Source: Thermoplasmata archaeon
Lineage (GTDB): Archaea > Thermoplasmatota > Thermoplasmata > Lutacidiplasmatales > UBA184
NCBI GenBank assembly: GCA_021802125.1
Contig: JAKAAX010000015.1
Coordinates: 1 to 51,543, forward strand
Direction of reading: 5' to 3'
DNA: 51,543 nt
A program made the translations under genes and the position numbers. Under the pieces are notes generated by a model. The model made no database searches, was not told the DNA's origin, and was given only the letters and a program-made list of their open reading frames with translations. Shown here one piece after another: positions 22,901 to 30,975 of this stretch. Within the stretch, counting starts at the first letter, position 1. Every line of letters begins with the position of its first letter.

Positions 22901-24598
22901 ATGAGCGCGCTCCGGGCCCCACGAAGCCGCGTGGGGAGCAGGAGGTTGCTGTGGGCGGTGGTCCTCCTCGTCATCCTCTACGCGGTGGTGCTGGGCGCCC
23001 TCTCGGCCGCCCGGTACTTCGAGCTCTCCACGGGGGACTGGGACCTCGGGACGATGCAGCAGGCGCTGTGGTCGACGACCCACGGGCACCCGTTCTACGA
23101 GGCCGACGACTACGAGATGTCGGGCATCCCGTCGTTGTTCCAGGTGCACCCTTCGTTCCTCATGGTGGCCCTGGTCGTACCCTACGCCCTGGTTCCGTCG
23201 CCCTTCCTCCTGCTCACCCTGCAGGCGATCTGCGTGGCCGCAGCGGCCATCCCTCTCTACTTCATCGGGCGGGACGTCACCGGGTCAGAGAAGAAGGCCC
23301 TCCTGGGCAGCGCCGTGTACCTGGCCTCACCGCTGGTGATCTCGGCCAACCTGGCCGACTTCCATCTGGAGTCCTTCCTCGCGTTGGAGCTCTTCACCCT
23401 CTTCCTGCTCTGGCGCAGACGTAGGTACCTTTGGGGCGCGGTCCCAGCCTTCCTCGCGATCGTGACCATCGAGGTCGGACCCTTCCTGGTCGGCGCCGTC
23501 GCGCTCTACTTCCTTCTTCCGACCATCGAGAACGGGATCCGTCGCCTGTGGGCGAGAAGGTCTCCCACCGGGGAGCCGACCTCTCCGGCGGGGACGGGCG
23601 CTTCAGGTTGGAGGAAACTGATCGACGGCCTTCGTCCCCTCGACCGACGTGTCACCCTCGCGCTCCTGATCCTCTCCGGAGTGGCCTACTTGCTGCTACG
23701 AGCGTTCCAGAACGATCCCGGGATCGTCCTGCTGGCTCCTGTCGCCGTCAGCGGCAATCCCCCGATCGCGTTCCCTAGCGGAGACCTCCACCTGACCCCC
23801 CTGAACGTGGGGGTGGGGTTCGGCCAGCGAACGGGCTACTGGCTCCTCGCCTATGCCCTCGTGGGATTCCTCCCGCTGCGGGCCCTCCGTACCCAGGTCC
23901 TGGTCCTGCCCTGGTTCGTCTACACCTTCGTCAGCGGAACGATCTACACCTACTGGGGGCTCCAGTACGGGTTCCTCCCCGCCTTCCCGCTCCTCATCGG
24001 GTTCGTCTTCGGCATCGCCGATCTCTCGATACCCAGCCTCGCCGGGCTCCGGTCTCCCCGGAAAAGGCCGGATTCGACGGCGGGTGAGCCGGAGCCATCC
24101 CCGCAACGTGCCCCACGACGGAGGTGGGACGTGTGGGCCCGGCGGCCGGGGCTCCTTGGCCCGGCGCTTCTGCTTCTCCTTGTCGTCAACGTGGCGTTGT
24201 CGCCCCTCGATCCCCTTCTGCAGAACCACGACCAGGGGAGCGGGTACCAGGTGAGCTACGTCATCCCCCCGGGGTTCGACCAGGTGAAAGCGCTCGTCGG
24301 GGAGCTCCCCAAAGGGGCGATGGTGTTGGCGACGGACGACCTCTTCCCGCTCGTCGCCAACGACGTGCACGCCTACACGCTCTTCCCCGATCCCCAGGCG
24401 CTCCGGCATCTCCCGTTCAACGCGACGCACCTGCCCACCTACGTCCTCTACTCCCAGGTGGAGACCTACTCGGTCCCCGTCTGGCTGCTCGGGGACGTGC
24501 AGAACGCCACGATCTACCGGTTGGTCGGCCAGGTCGACTCCACCGCGAGGGGGACCGTGACGCTCGTCGAGCTGACCTCCCCACCTCCGACGGGGTGA
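22901..24598 (+). CDS. DUF2079 family polytopic membrane protein (copy 4)
   Basis: The shortest copy, 565 aa, with little N-terminal tail. First membrane helix about 17-37, then D-W-D-L-G-T-M-Q-Q-A-L-W (Asp48) and S-L-F-Q-V-H-P-S-F, then A-D-F-H-L-E-S-F-L-A-L-E-L-F near 150. The exported C-terminal part has T-D-D-L-F-P-L-V-A-N-D near 480 and lacks the long beta-rich domain found at the end of copies 1 and 2. A proline/arginine-rich cytoplasmic loop lies near 380-410. No clear TATA box or Shine-Dalgarno site was found before ATG 22901. It converges on the permease gene. Confidence 0.87.
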   Translation: MSALRAPRSRVGSRRLLWAVVLLVILYAVVLGALSAARYFELSTGDWDLGTMQQALWSTTHGHPFYEADDYEMSGIPSLFQVHPSFLMVALVVPYALVPSPFLLLTLQAICVAAAAIPLYFIGRDVTGSEKKALLGSAVYLASPLVISANLADFHLESFLALELFTLFLLWRRRRYLWGAVPAFLAIVTIEVGPFLVGAVALYFLLPTIENGIRRLWARRSPTGEPTSPAGTGASGWRKLIDGLRPLDRRVTLALLILSGVAYLLLRAFQNDPGIVLLAPVAVSGNPPIAFPSGDLHLTPLNVGVGFGQRTGYWLLAYALVGFLPLRALRTQVLVLPWFVYTFVSGTIYTYWGLQYGFLPAFPLLIGFVFGIADLSIPSLAGLRSPRKRPDSTAGEPEPSPQRAPRRRWDVWARRPGLLGPALLLLLVVNVALSPLDPLLQNHDQGSGYQVSYVIPPGFDQVKALVGELPKGAMVLATDDLFPLVANDVHAYTLFPDPQALRHLPFNATHLPTYVLYSQVETYSVPVWLLGDVQNATIYRLVGQVDSTARGTVTLVELTSPPPTG

Positions 24599-24681
24599 CC
24601 TTCTCCCCCTCTCCCCCTGACCCCGTCGCCCCCAAACTCCCCACCGCCCGCGCCGGCCGGACGCGAGGTCGCGCGGGGGGC

Positions 24682-26058
24682 TCAGTGCCAGATGAGCAGC
24701 ACGAAGTTCGCCGCGAGCAGCGACCCCACCATGATCGGGAAGGCCCGTGCGATGTAGGTTCCCCAGGAGATCCGGACGCCGGCCTTCCTCGCGACCGCGA
24801 GCCCGACGACGTTGGCAGAGGCTCCGATCGGCGTGCCGTTCCCTCCGACGTCGGTCCCCACCGCTGTCGCGTACACCATCGACCCCACCGGCACCCCTCG
24901 GTGGAGGTGGAGCGACTGCATGATGGGGGCGGCCGCCGCCGCGAGGGGAACGTTGTCCACCACCGAGGAGAGGAGGCCCAAGGACCAGAGCAGGAGCGAG
25001 GCCAGGAGGAGGACCGACCCCGAGCCCGCGCTCCCCAGCCCCTGGGCGACCGCGTCGACCACGCCCGTCAGCTGGAGCGACCCGACCATGAGGAAGAGGA
25101 AGAAAAAGAACCCGAGCGTCATCCAGTCCAGTCCCTTCAGGAGCTCGCGCGCCCCCTCACGGCCGGCCACGAGAAGGGCCAGCGCGGCCCCGACGAGCCC
25201 GATCTCCCCGACGCTGGGGGGAAGGTAGAGGTTGAAGATCAGGAGACCGATCGTCACGACGAAGGCGCCGACGGCCATCAGCACCTTCGGACGGTCGAGC
25301 TCGGGAACCGCCGGAAGCGCCCGCTCCGGGACCTCCGGTGACCCTACTCGTGCGGCGGCCTCCTTCCGTTCATCCCTTCGTGCGAGGAGCCAGAAGCCGA
25401 GGAGGGTCACGGCGAGCGCGCCCAGGGCCAACGGGGCGGCGTAGAGGAGGAACGCGTTGAACCCGAGACCGAAGTACGTGCCCAGGATGACGTTGGGAGG
25501 GTCGCCGACGAACGTCGCAGCCCCTCCGACGTTCGAGCAGGAGATCTCGGCCAGGAGCAGGTTCACGGGAGAGATCCGCAGCGCCCGAGCCACCTCGAGC
25601 GTGATGGTCGCCAGCACCACCATCACGGTGATGGAATTGATGAAGGCCGAAAGGCCGAAGGAGAGCAGGCTCAGGGCGAGGAACAGGCGTACCGGCTTGC
25701 CTTCGGTCTTCTCCGCCAGCCGGATGGCCAGGTACTGGAAGACCTTGAGGCGGTTGAGGAGGGAGGCGAGCAGGAAGAGCCCGAAGAGGAGACCGAGCGT
25801 GTCCCACTCGACGAACCCCTGGTTGGGGCAGATGTGCCAGGGACTCCCGATCGGCACGTAGCCGAACAAGGTGCAGACCCCCGAGGCGACCGCGCCCGGC
25901 GCGATCGACGGGAGGCCCAGGGCGGCGAGCGACACGAGCAGCCCGACCACCGCGGCGCCGGCGGCGACCCAGGTCTTCTGGTCCTCCCGCCACACGAAAA
26001 GGGCGTAGGCGACCCCGAAGACGCCGATGGCGGCGAAGGCCGCCCACGTCAGGGTCAC
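24682..26058 (-). CDS. ArsB/NhaD (ion transporter superfamily) permease
   Basis: A 458-aa membrane carrier with about eleven helices. The two inverted-repeat hairpin motifs of this superfamily are visible: G-G-A-A-T-F-V-G-D-P-P-N-V-I-L-G near residues 177-192 and G-G-N-G-T-P-I-G-A-S-A-N-V-V-G near 408. Members carry arsenite, Na+/H+, silicate or dicarboxylates, and sequence alone does not settle which. No arsenic regulator or ArsA lies nearby. It starts with GTG 18 nt downstream of the potassium channel gene, so the two are probably one operon concerned with ion balance. Confidence 0.88.
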   Translation of the reverse strand: MTLTWAAFAAIGVFGVAYALFVWREDQKTWVAAGAAVVGLLVSLAALGLPSIAPGAVASGVCTLFGYVPIGSPWHICPNQGFVEWDTLGLLFGLFLLASLLNRLKVFQYLAIRLAEKTEGKPVRLFLALSLLSFGLSAFINSITVMVVLATITLEVARALRISPVNLLLAEISCSNVGGAATFVGDPPNVILGTYFGLGFNAFLLYAAPLALGALAVTLLGFWLLARRDERKEAAARVGSPEVPERALPAVPELDRPKVLMAVGAFVVTIGLLIFNLYLPPSVGEIGLVGAALALLVAGREGARELLKGLDWMTLGFFFFLFLMVGSLQLTGVVDAVAQGLGSAGSGSVLLLASLLLWSLGLLSSVVDNVPLAAAAAPIMQSLHLHRGVPVGSMVYATAVGTDVGGNGTPIGASANVVGLAVARKAGVRISWGTYIARAFPIMVGSLLAANFVLLIWH

Positions 26059-26076
26059 GGTGGCGCGCTCCGGGCC

Positions 26077-27219
26077 TCAGCGGCCCTGGGGAGTGCCATA
26101 CCACTTTTCGAACCGTCCCAGGTTCCCGAGGCTCCCGACGATCAGCACCAGCGTCCCGGGATCGAACCGAACGCTCGCCGGGGGATTGATCTTCGAGGTG
26201 TACTCGACGACCCCGTTCGGCTCGGTCGGAGGCTTGGGCTCGACGATCCCCACGATGAGGCAGTCGGTCGCTCCGCGGATCTTTCCCTCCGCCTGCGACA
26301 GCGTGAGCCCGGCGATGGGGGAGGTGGGGAGGACCTTGTACTCCTGGATGTCCGCCCCGTAGGTGGCCGTGGTCAGGTCCTCGACCGCCGTGGCCACGTC
26401 CGGACGGAAGGCGGCGGAGGCGCACAGCCGGCCGCCCATGTCCGCGGGGGTCGCCACGTAGGTGACCCCGGCGGCCTTCAGGGTGCGCCGGAGCTCGGCC
26501 CGCCGCACGCTCACCACCACGCGAACTTTCGGATAGAGCGCCCGGACGTTCAGGGCCCCGATCAGGTTCCCCGTGTCGTCCTCGGAGGTGAAGATCACGG
26601 CCTCGCATTGGCCGGCGTTCGCCCGCTTGAAGGACTCCTCGCTGTTGATCGACCCGTAGCAGCCGAACACCTGGTCCTCCGGTCCCAGCTCCCGGACCAG
26701 CGGCACCTCGTCCTGGTTCTCGCAGATCACCGCGACCGACTGCTTGCTCGCGATGAGCTCCCTCACGGCCGCCTTTCCCACTGCAGTGTACCCCGCTACG
26801 ACGACATGGTTCTTCATTTCTGTCCCCATATTTCCGAGTAGAATCTTGAGCCGGGTCTCCGTGACGGCACCCAGGATCACGCTGAGCAGATATCCCAGGA
26901 ACCCGATCTGGAAGATCATGAGCCCTGCTCCGAGCACGCGGCCGTCCAGCGTGTGCGGCACCACGTCACCGTAGCCTACGGTGGAAAGGGTCACGATGCC
27001 CCACCAGAGCGCATCCCCCAGCTGCAACTGGTGGCAGTTGGGGCCGACCCCTGCGGCGTAGATGCAGGGCTGGGTGAGCTCCGCCCAGTAGAAGGCCAGG
27101 GAGACGGCCAGATAGACGATCACGACGAGGATGGAGACCTTCCATACCCTCGCGACCATCTCGCGGACCAGGCGGAGGTTCCTTCCCACGGGTCGGTGGG
27201 CCCTCTTGACGGGGGTCAT
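26077..27219 (-). CDS. RCK-gated potassium channel
   Basis: A 380-aa two-helix ion channel with cytoplasmic RCK regulation. The first membrane helix is at about 25-45 and the selectivity filter T-L-S-T-V-G-Y-G-D near 78-86; the second helix is at about 97-118. A TrkA-N Rossmann domain begins at N-H-V-V-V-A-G-Y-T-A-V-G near 137 and a TrkA-C-like domain fills the last 90 residues. It passes K+ when opened by ligand binding (NAD or Ca2+ in relatives). ATG 27219 was chosen with GAGAGG about 10 bases before it; TTG 27243 is an alternative. The promoter is the TATA region at 27283-27296, shared with rpoK. Confidence 0.93.
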   Translation of the reverse strand: MTPVKRAHRPVGRNLRLVREMVARVWKVSILVVIVYLAVSLAFYWAELTQPCIYAAGVGPNCHQLQLGDALWWGIVTLSTVGYGDVVPHTLDGRVLGAGLMIFQIGFLGYLLSVILGAVTETRLKILLGNMGTEMKNHVVVAGYTAVGKAAVRELIASKQSVAVICENQDEVPLVRELGPEDQVFGCYGSINSEESFKRANAGQCEAVIFTSEDDTGNLIGALNVRALYPKVRVVVSVRRAELRRTLKAAGVTYVATPADMGGRLCASAAFRPDVATAVEDLTTATYGADIQEYKVLPTSPIAGLTLSQAEGKIRGATDCLIVGIVEPKPPTEPNGVVEYTSKINPPASVRFDPGTLVLIVGSLGNLGRFEKWYGTPQGR

Positions 27220-27282
27220 GGTCCGGTCCTCTCGTTGGAGCAACGGGAGGGTGGGGAGCGGCGGGACCTTGTCCTAGATAAA

Positions 27283-27296
27283 GCTATATAGGGATG
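27283..27296. promoter_or_regulatory. Bidirectional TATA region between the K+ channel gene and rpoK
   Basis: TAAAGCTATATAGG contains TATA-like cores for both strands. Rightward it predicts transcription start near 27315, next to the rpoK start candidates; leftward near 27262, about 40 nt before the channel ATG. One compact element may thus drive both genes. Confidence 0.6.
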
Positions 27297-27336
27297 GCCG
27301 GTCGGCGCATCCTTGCTCTCGCTGGCCGATTCCGAG

Positions 27337-27579
27337 ATGCTGAGGGAGACACTGTTGTCACCGACGGCGTCCACCGTGCATGTCACCGCTGAGGAGTACA
27401 CCCGCTTCGAGCGGGCCCGCATCCTCGGGGCGCGGGCGCTCCAGGTCTCTCTGGGAGCCCCGATCTTGGTCGAGATCCCCGCCGGTGAGGTCGACCCCGT
27501 CGCCATCGCCGAACGGGAGTTCGAGGCCGGGATGATCCCGATCACCGTGCGGCGCGAGCGGGTTCAGCGCTCGGCGTAG
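27337..27579 (+). CDS. rpoK: DNA-directed RNA polymerase subunit K (Rpb6/omega family)
   Basis: An 80-aa subunit that helps assemble archaeal RNA polymerase by clamping the largest subunit. The core [21 protein letters not shown] and the later [17 protein letters not shown] segments are diagnostic. The length is normal for archaea. ATG 27337 was taken, but TTG 27313 in the same frame is only about 24 bp from the TATA element and could be a leaderless start adding 8 residues. It is not in the usual ribosomal-protein or enolase cluster here. Its last 38 bp overlap the end of the converging MarR gene. Confidence 0.92.
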   Translation: MLRETLLSPTASTVHVTAEEYTRFERARILGARALQVSLGAPILVEIPAGEVDPVAIAEREFEAGMIPITVRRERVQRSA

Positions 27580-28156
27580 GCGCCCCGCGCGACGGTCTCT
27601 GCGATTCTCCCGCGGGTGCGGGGGTCCCCGAAAGCATCGCGGGGTCGCTAGGCTTCCCGGCTCGGACCGGGTAGCCGAGCGCCTCAAGCATCTGCTCGAG
27701 CCCCCGGAGGAGGGTCCGGAAGTCGCTCGCCGGCATCGAGGAGATGAGGGAGTCCACCAGCTTGTCGCGTTTCCGGCCCGCGTGATCCAGGGCCTTCCGA
27801 CCGGTGTCGGTGATCTCCAGGATGACGCGCCGCCGGTCCTCCATGGAGCGGACCCGGCGGACGAACCGCTTGTGCTCCAGTCGTGTCGAGAGGCCGGTCA
27901 CGTCCGCGGGGGTCACGGACAGCATGGTGCAGAGCGAGCGGGCATTGCAGGGCCCGTTCTCCTCCAGCGCTTTCAGAATGAGGAACTGGCGCGCGGTCAG
28001 GTCCATCCCGCCGAGCACGTCGTCGAGCCGGTTCAGCGTCCGCCAGTAGCACAGCCGCAGATACATCAGGAGCGCCTCGCGGTCCTGGGGAGAGATCTCG
28101 TGACGCTGCACGCGCCGCAGACGAGAAGAGCCCCCATGAAGCTTGCCCGGACGCAC
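27542..28156 (-). CDS. MarR family transcriptional regulator
   Basis: A 204-aa winged-helix DNA-binding protein, dimeric in the family. The wHTH runs from [13 protein letters not shown] near residue 52, through [15 protein letters not shown] (recognition helix) to the wing [14 protein letters not shown] near 110. A Pro/Ala/Ser-rich tail of about 40 residues after the dimer helix is unusual and overlaps the rpoK 3' end. GTG 28156 follows the MTA phosphorylase stop by 34 nt; a weak TATA-like element (around 28190-28197) could also give it its own promoter. ATG 28066 is a shorter alternative. Its targets are unknown. Confidence 0.88.
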   Translation of the reverse strand: MRPGKLHGGSSRLRRVQRHEISPQDREALLMYLRLCYWRTLNRLDDVLGGMDLTARQFLILKALEENGPCNARSLCTMLSVTPADVTGLSTRLEHKRFVRRVRSMEDRRRVILEITDTGRKALDHAGRKRDKLVDSLISSMPASDFRTLLRGLEQMLEALGYPVRAGKPSDPAMLSGTPAPAGESQRPSRGAPTPSAEPARAAR

Positions 28157-28190
28157 CGTCCCAGGCTCCTGGCCAGGGTGGCCAGGGGTC

Positions 28191-28985
28191 CTACAATCCC
28201 GCGTGCTCGAGCGCGTGGGGGCACGGGCAGTCCCCGGGGGCCCGTGCGAGCTCGGGCACCAGCACCTTCAGCCAGTCGCGGACCCGACGGACGTTGTCGG
28301 TGAGCACCCGGACGATCTCGGAGGCCTCGACGGGATGGTCGGCCCAGACGTCGTAGTCGGTCACCATGCAGATCGGGAGGTAGCAGATCTCGCGCTCGCG
28401 AGCGAGGGGGCATTCCGGCACGAGCGTCATCCCGATGACGTCGGCGAAGGTGCGGAAGAGCCGGCTCTCCGCGCGCGTCGAGAAACGAGGGCCCTCCACG
28501 CAGACGTACGTCTTCCCCGAGGCGACGTCGGTCCCCTGGCGTTGCGCGACCACGAGCGCGGCCTTCTCCAGACGCGGACAGACGGGGTCGGCGGTCGAGA
28601 CGTGGTAGGTGCGGCCACCGTCATAGAACGTGCTCTCCCGCCTCTTCGTCCAATCGATGAACTGGTTCGGGAGGACGAACTTCCCGGGGGGAAGCTCCTC
28701 CTTGAGCGACCCCACCGAATTGATGGTCACGATGACGTCCGTGCCGAGGGACTTGAGCGCGTCGATGTTCGCCCGGTAGTTCACGCGGTGGGCGGGGATG
28801 ACGTGCCCCTTGCCGTGCCTCGCCAGGAAGAGGACGCGCACGCCGTCCATCTCTCCCTCCTCGATCGGGGAGGAGGGGGCCCCGTAGGGGGTCGACACAT
28901 GGTGGACCTTCTTTCCCTCGAACAGTCCGCTCTCGTAGACCCCGCTCCCGCCGATGATCCCGACCGTCGTGGTCTTTCCCGTCAT
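28191..28985 (-). CDS. mtnP: S-methyl-5'-thioadenosine phosphorylase
   Basis: A 264-aa trimeric PNP-family enzyme that splits methylthioadenosine with phosphate into adenine and 5-methylthioribose-1-phosphate, salvaging purine and methionine carbon. The phosphate loop G-I-I-G-G-S-G-V-Y-E is at 9-18, R-H-G-K-G-H and the H-R-V-N-Y-R-A-N-I motif near 57-75 are family hallmarks, and V-T-D-Y-D-V-W near 205 supplies the base-recognising Asp. The T-I-N-S-V-G-S-L segment is typical too. A methylthioinosine or general 6-aminopurine specificity cannot be excluded. It lies 27 nt after translin in an operon. Confidence 0.92.
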   Translation of the reverse strand: MTGKTTTVGIIGGSGVYESGLFEGKKVHHVSTPYGAPSSPIEEGEMDGVRVLFLARHGKGHVIPAHRVNYRANIDALKSLGTDVIVTINSVGSLKEELPPGKFVLPNQFIDWTKRRESTFYDGGRTYHVSTADPVCPRLEKAALVVAQRQGTDVASGKTYVCVEGPRFSTRAESRLFRTFADVIGMTLVPECPLAREREICYLPICMVTDYDVWADHPVEASEIVRVLTDNVRRVRDWLKVLVPELARAPGDCPCPHALEHAGL

Positions 28986-29012
28986 GGTGCTGCTCTCCTC
29001 GTCCCCCGCCGC

Positions 29013-29726
29013 TCAGCCGAGCCGCCCCGCGGCCTTGAGCCCTTCGGCGACCATGCGGTCGCCGTCGGCCCCCACCGCCCGCGCCGCACGGCGAAGGACC
29101 CGCGCGAGGGCGACGTCCCCCCGGGTCCGCTCGACCAGCGAACGGGCGAGGTCCTGCTTCGGTTTGAGCGCGATGATCCCGCGGGGAGCCTCGAACCGGA
29201 GGAGGGCGTGGAGCAGGGCGTCCATGAGGTCGAGGTACCCCTCGGCGTCGCTCAGGTGCTCGTCGCCCAGCGCGGCCACCGTCAGGCGCCGCACCTCTCC
29301 CACGAGGTCGCCCAGCGCGCCCAGGTAGGCCTCGACGGGCACCCCGAGCGTGGAGAGCGAGGGGAGCGGGCGCTTGCGGACGACCGCTTCCAGCAGCCGG
29401 GCCTCGGCGTACTCCTGCAGCGCGTCCGAGGCGATCCCCTCGCCGCCCTCGGCCGGGTGCTGGAGCCGACGGACGCGGGGAGCCAGCGCGCGCAGCGCGG
29501 CCCCGGGGTCCTCTCCCAGGTGGAACCGGCGCATCGAATCCTGGGAAGCGCGACGCACCTGCCGGGCCTCCTCGAAGAGGTGGTCCCGCTCCGCCACCTT
29601 GCGGGAGAGCGCTCGCTCGGCCTCCAGGAGCTCCCCCTCCCGCGGGGTCGAGGGGTGACGAGGGCGGGGGGGAGGCGCGGGAGGGAGCGCCCCCCGCTCA
29701 GGAGTACTGCGTGAACGTCTGGTCAT
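29013..29726 (-). CDS. Translin family protein
   Basis: An all-helical nucleic-acid-binding protein of 237 aa; archaeal relatives form octamers or trax-like RNases that act on small RNAs. The match rests on the pattern of the helices: an R-x-x-R-x-A-S-Q-D-S-M-R-R near 52, then D-A-L-Q-E-Y-A-E-A-R-L near 103, and Y-L-G-A-L-G-D-L-V-G-E-V-R-R near 135, which is the translin core. The N-terminal 30 residues are basic and Pro-rich, likely disordered. ATG 29726 overlaps the end of the DUF357 gene by 29 bp, so the two are translationally coupled; this pair is common in archaea. Confidence 0.85.
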   Translation of the reverse strand: MTRRSRSTPERGALPPAPPPRPRHPSTPREGELLEAERALSRKVAERDHLFEEARQVRRASQDSMRRFHLGEDPGAALRALAPRVRRLQHPAEGGEGIASDALQEYAEARLLEAVVRKRPLPSLSTLGVPVEAYLGALGDLVGEVRRLTVAALGDEHLSDAEGYLDLMDALLHALLRFEAPRGIIALKPKQDLARSLVERTRGDVALARVLRRAARAVGADGDRMVAEGLKAAGRLG

Positions 29727-30003
29727 CGTCCCCTCCGTCCAGCAGTCCGAGCCGCACCCCCGCATCGATCCAGCCGTGCGCGTAGGTGACGGCCGCGAGC
29801 GCCCGGGGGAGGTCGTTCTCCTGCTGGAAGTGCTTCGCGTCCTCGAAGTAGGAGCGGGCCATGGCGAGGAAATCGTCGGCCCCCTTCTTCAGGAAGGACC
29901 GCCCGGGAGGGGAGGGGCGCACCTTCTCGAGGGCCTTGCCGGTGAGAGCGAAGTAGCGCTCGAGCCGCTCCCGGAGGGCCTTCTCCACGCTCTCGCCGCT
30001 CAC
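29698..30003 (-). CDS. DUF357 family protein
   Basis: A small helical protein (101 aa) of the archaeal DUF357 family. The typical A-R-S-Y-F-E-D-A-K-H-F segment near 48 and A-A-V-T-Y-A-H-G-W-I-D-A-G-V-R-L-G-L near 69 are present. The biochemical role is not known; the close link with translin suggests RNA metabolism. GTG 30003 is preceded by a textbook TATA box at 30027-30035, so this is the first gene of a leaderless operon that continues with translin, MTA phosphorylase and probably the MarR gene. Confidence 0.88.
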   Translation of the reverse strand: MSGESVEKALRERLERYFALTGKALEKVRPSPPGRSFLKKGADDFLAMARSYFEDAKHFQQENDLPRALAAVTYAHGWIDAGVRLGLLDGGDDDQTFTQYS

Positions 30004-30026
30004 GCGCCGGCCAGGGGGGTCGCCCC

Positions 30027-30035
30027 GTATATAAC
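30027..30035 (-). promoter_or_regulatory. TATA box of the DUF357–translin operon
   Basis: The minus strand reads GTTATATAC, centred 28 bp before GTG 30003. It is the clearest archaeal promoter of the window and supports a leaderless start. Confidence 0.65.
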
Positions 30036-30129
30036 CGCGGGAGGCTCGACCTTGGAGGTGGGTCCCGTACGATGGCCCCGGGAGGGTTTCCCTCTCGCCC
30101 GAGGGGACCGCGGACCGTTCGAGGACGGT

Positions 30130-30777
30130 CTAGGCCTTGGGGACCTTCTGCCAGTCCTTCAGGAACTTGTCCAGCCCGAGGTCCGTCAGGGGGTGCGTGG
30201 GAAGCTTCTCCATCACGGAGAACGGGATGGTCGCGATGTCCGCTCCGAGCATGGCGGCCTCCTTGACGTGCACCGGATGCCGGACGGAGGCCACCAGGAC
30301 CTCGGTCTTGTAGGAGTAGTTCCGGTAGATCTTCACGATCTCCGCGATGATCTCCATGCCGGTCTGGCTGTGGTCGTCCAGCCGTCCGATGAACGGGCTC
30401 ACGAAGGCGGCGCCGACCTTGGCGCACAGCAGCGCCTGCATCGAGGAGAAGACGAGCGTCATGTTGACGCGGATCCCCTCGGAGGAGAGCTGCTTGCAGG
30501 CCTTCAGTCCCTCCGTGGTCATCGGGACCTTGACGTAGATGTTCTTGTGGAGCTTCGCGAGCGTGCGGCCTTCCGGGATCATGTCCTCGGCCTTGACCGA
30601 GACCACCTCGGCCGAGACGGGCCCGTTCACGATCTTCGTGATCTCGTTCAAGACGTCGATGAACTTCTTGCCCTCCTTCGCGACCAGGGAAGGGTTGGTG
30701 GTGACCCCGTCCACGACGCCCCAGCTCGCCGCCGTCCGGATCTCGTCGATGTTCGCGGTGTCCAAGAAGAGCTTCAT
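30130..30777 (-). CDS. tal: Transaldolase (short, fructose-6-phosphate aldolase-like type)
   Basis: A 215-aa TIM-barrel enzyme of the small transaldolase/MipB group, moving a dihydroxyacetone unit between sugar phosphates or cleaving fructose 6-phosphate. The N-terminal [10 protein letters not shown] (Asp6), T-T-N-P-S-L near 26 and the Schiff-base lysine in Y-V-K-V-P (Lys83) are all present. F-I-G-R-L-D-D near 129 also fits. Length is typical of archaeal and bacterial short forms. A GAGGT site lies 4 bases before ATG 30777. It is followed by the DUF357 gene, which has its own promoter. Confidence 0.93.
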   Translation of the reverse strand: MKLFLDTANIDEIRTAASWGVVDGVTTNPSLVAKEGKKFIDVLNEITKIVNGPVSAEVVSVKAEDMIPEGRTLAKLHKNIYVKVPMTTEGLKACKQLSSEGIRVNMTLVFSSMQALLCAKVGAAFVSPFIGRLDDHSQTGMEIIAEIVKIYRNYSYKTEVLVASVRHPVHVKEAAMLGADIATIPFSVMEKLPTHPLTDLGLDKFLKDWQKVPKA

Positions 30778-30931
30778 TTCTACCTCACTGTCTTGACCGT
30801 CCTCGGAGCTTCAGCGGATCGATGGTCGCCCCAAGGTCGGGCTCCCCCCCGAGACCGTGCCTCGCCATAAGCTTCCACGGTTCGCGGGGCTCCCCGGAGT
30901 CGGGGACGGAGACAGGGACGGTGACGATCCT

Positions 30932-30954
30932 CCGGACCGCTCGGTGCGGTCCGG
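30932..30954 (-). terminator. Perfect 9-bp stem-loop after the coiled-coil gene
   Basis: CCGGACCGC (30932-30940) pairs with GCGGTCCGG (30946-30954) around a 5-base loop, 21 bases beyond the stop of the minus-strand gene at 30976. It is the strongest hairpin by base pairing in the window and probably separates this gene from the transaldolase gene. No T run follows it on the minus strand. Confidence 0.5.
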
Positions 30955-30975
30955 GGCGGGGGGGCGCTCCGCGGA

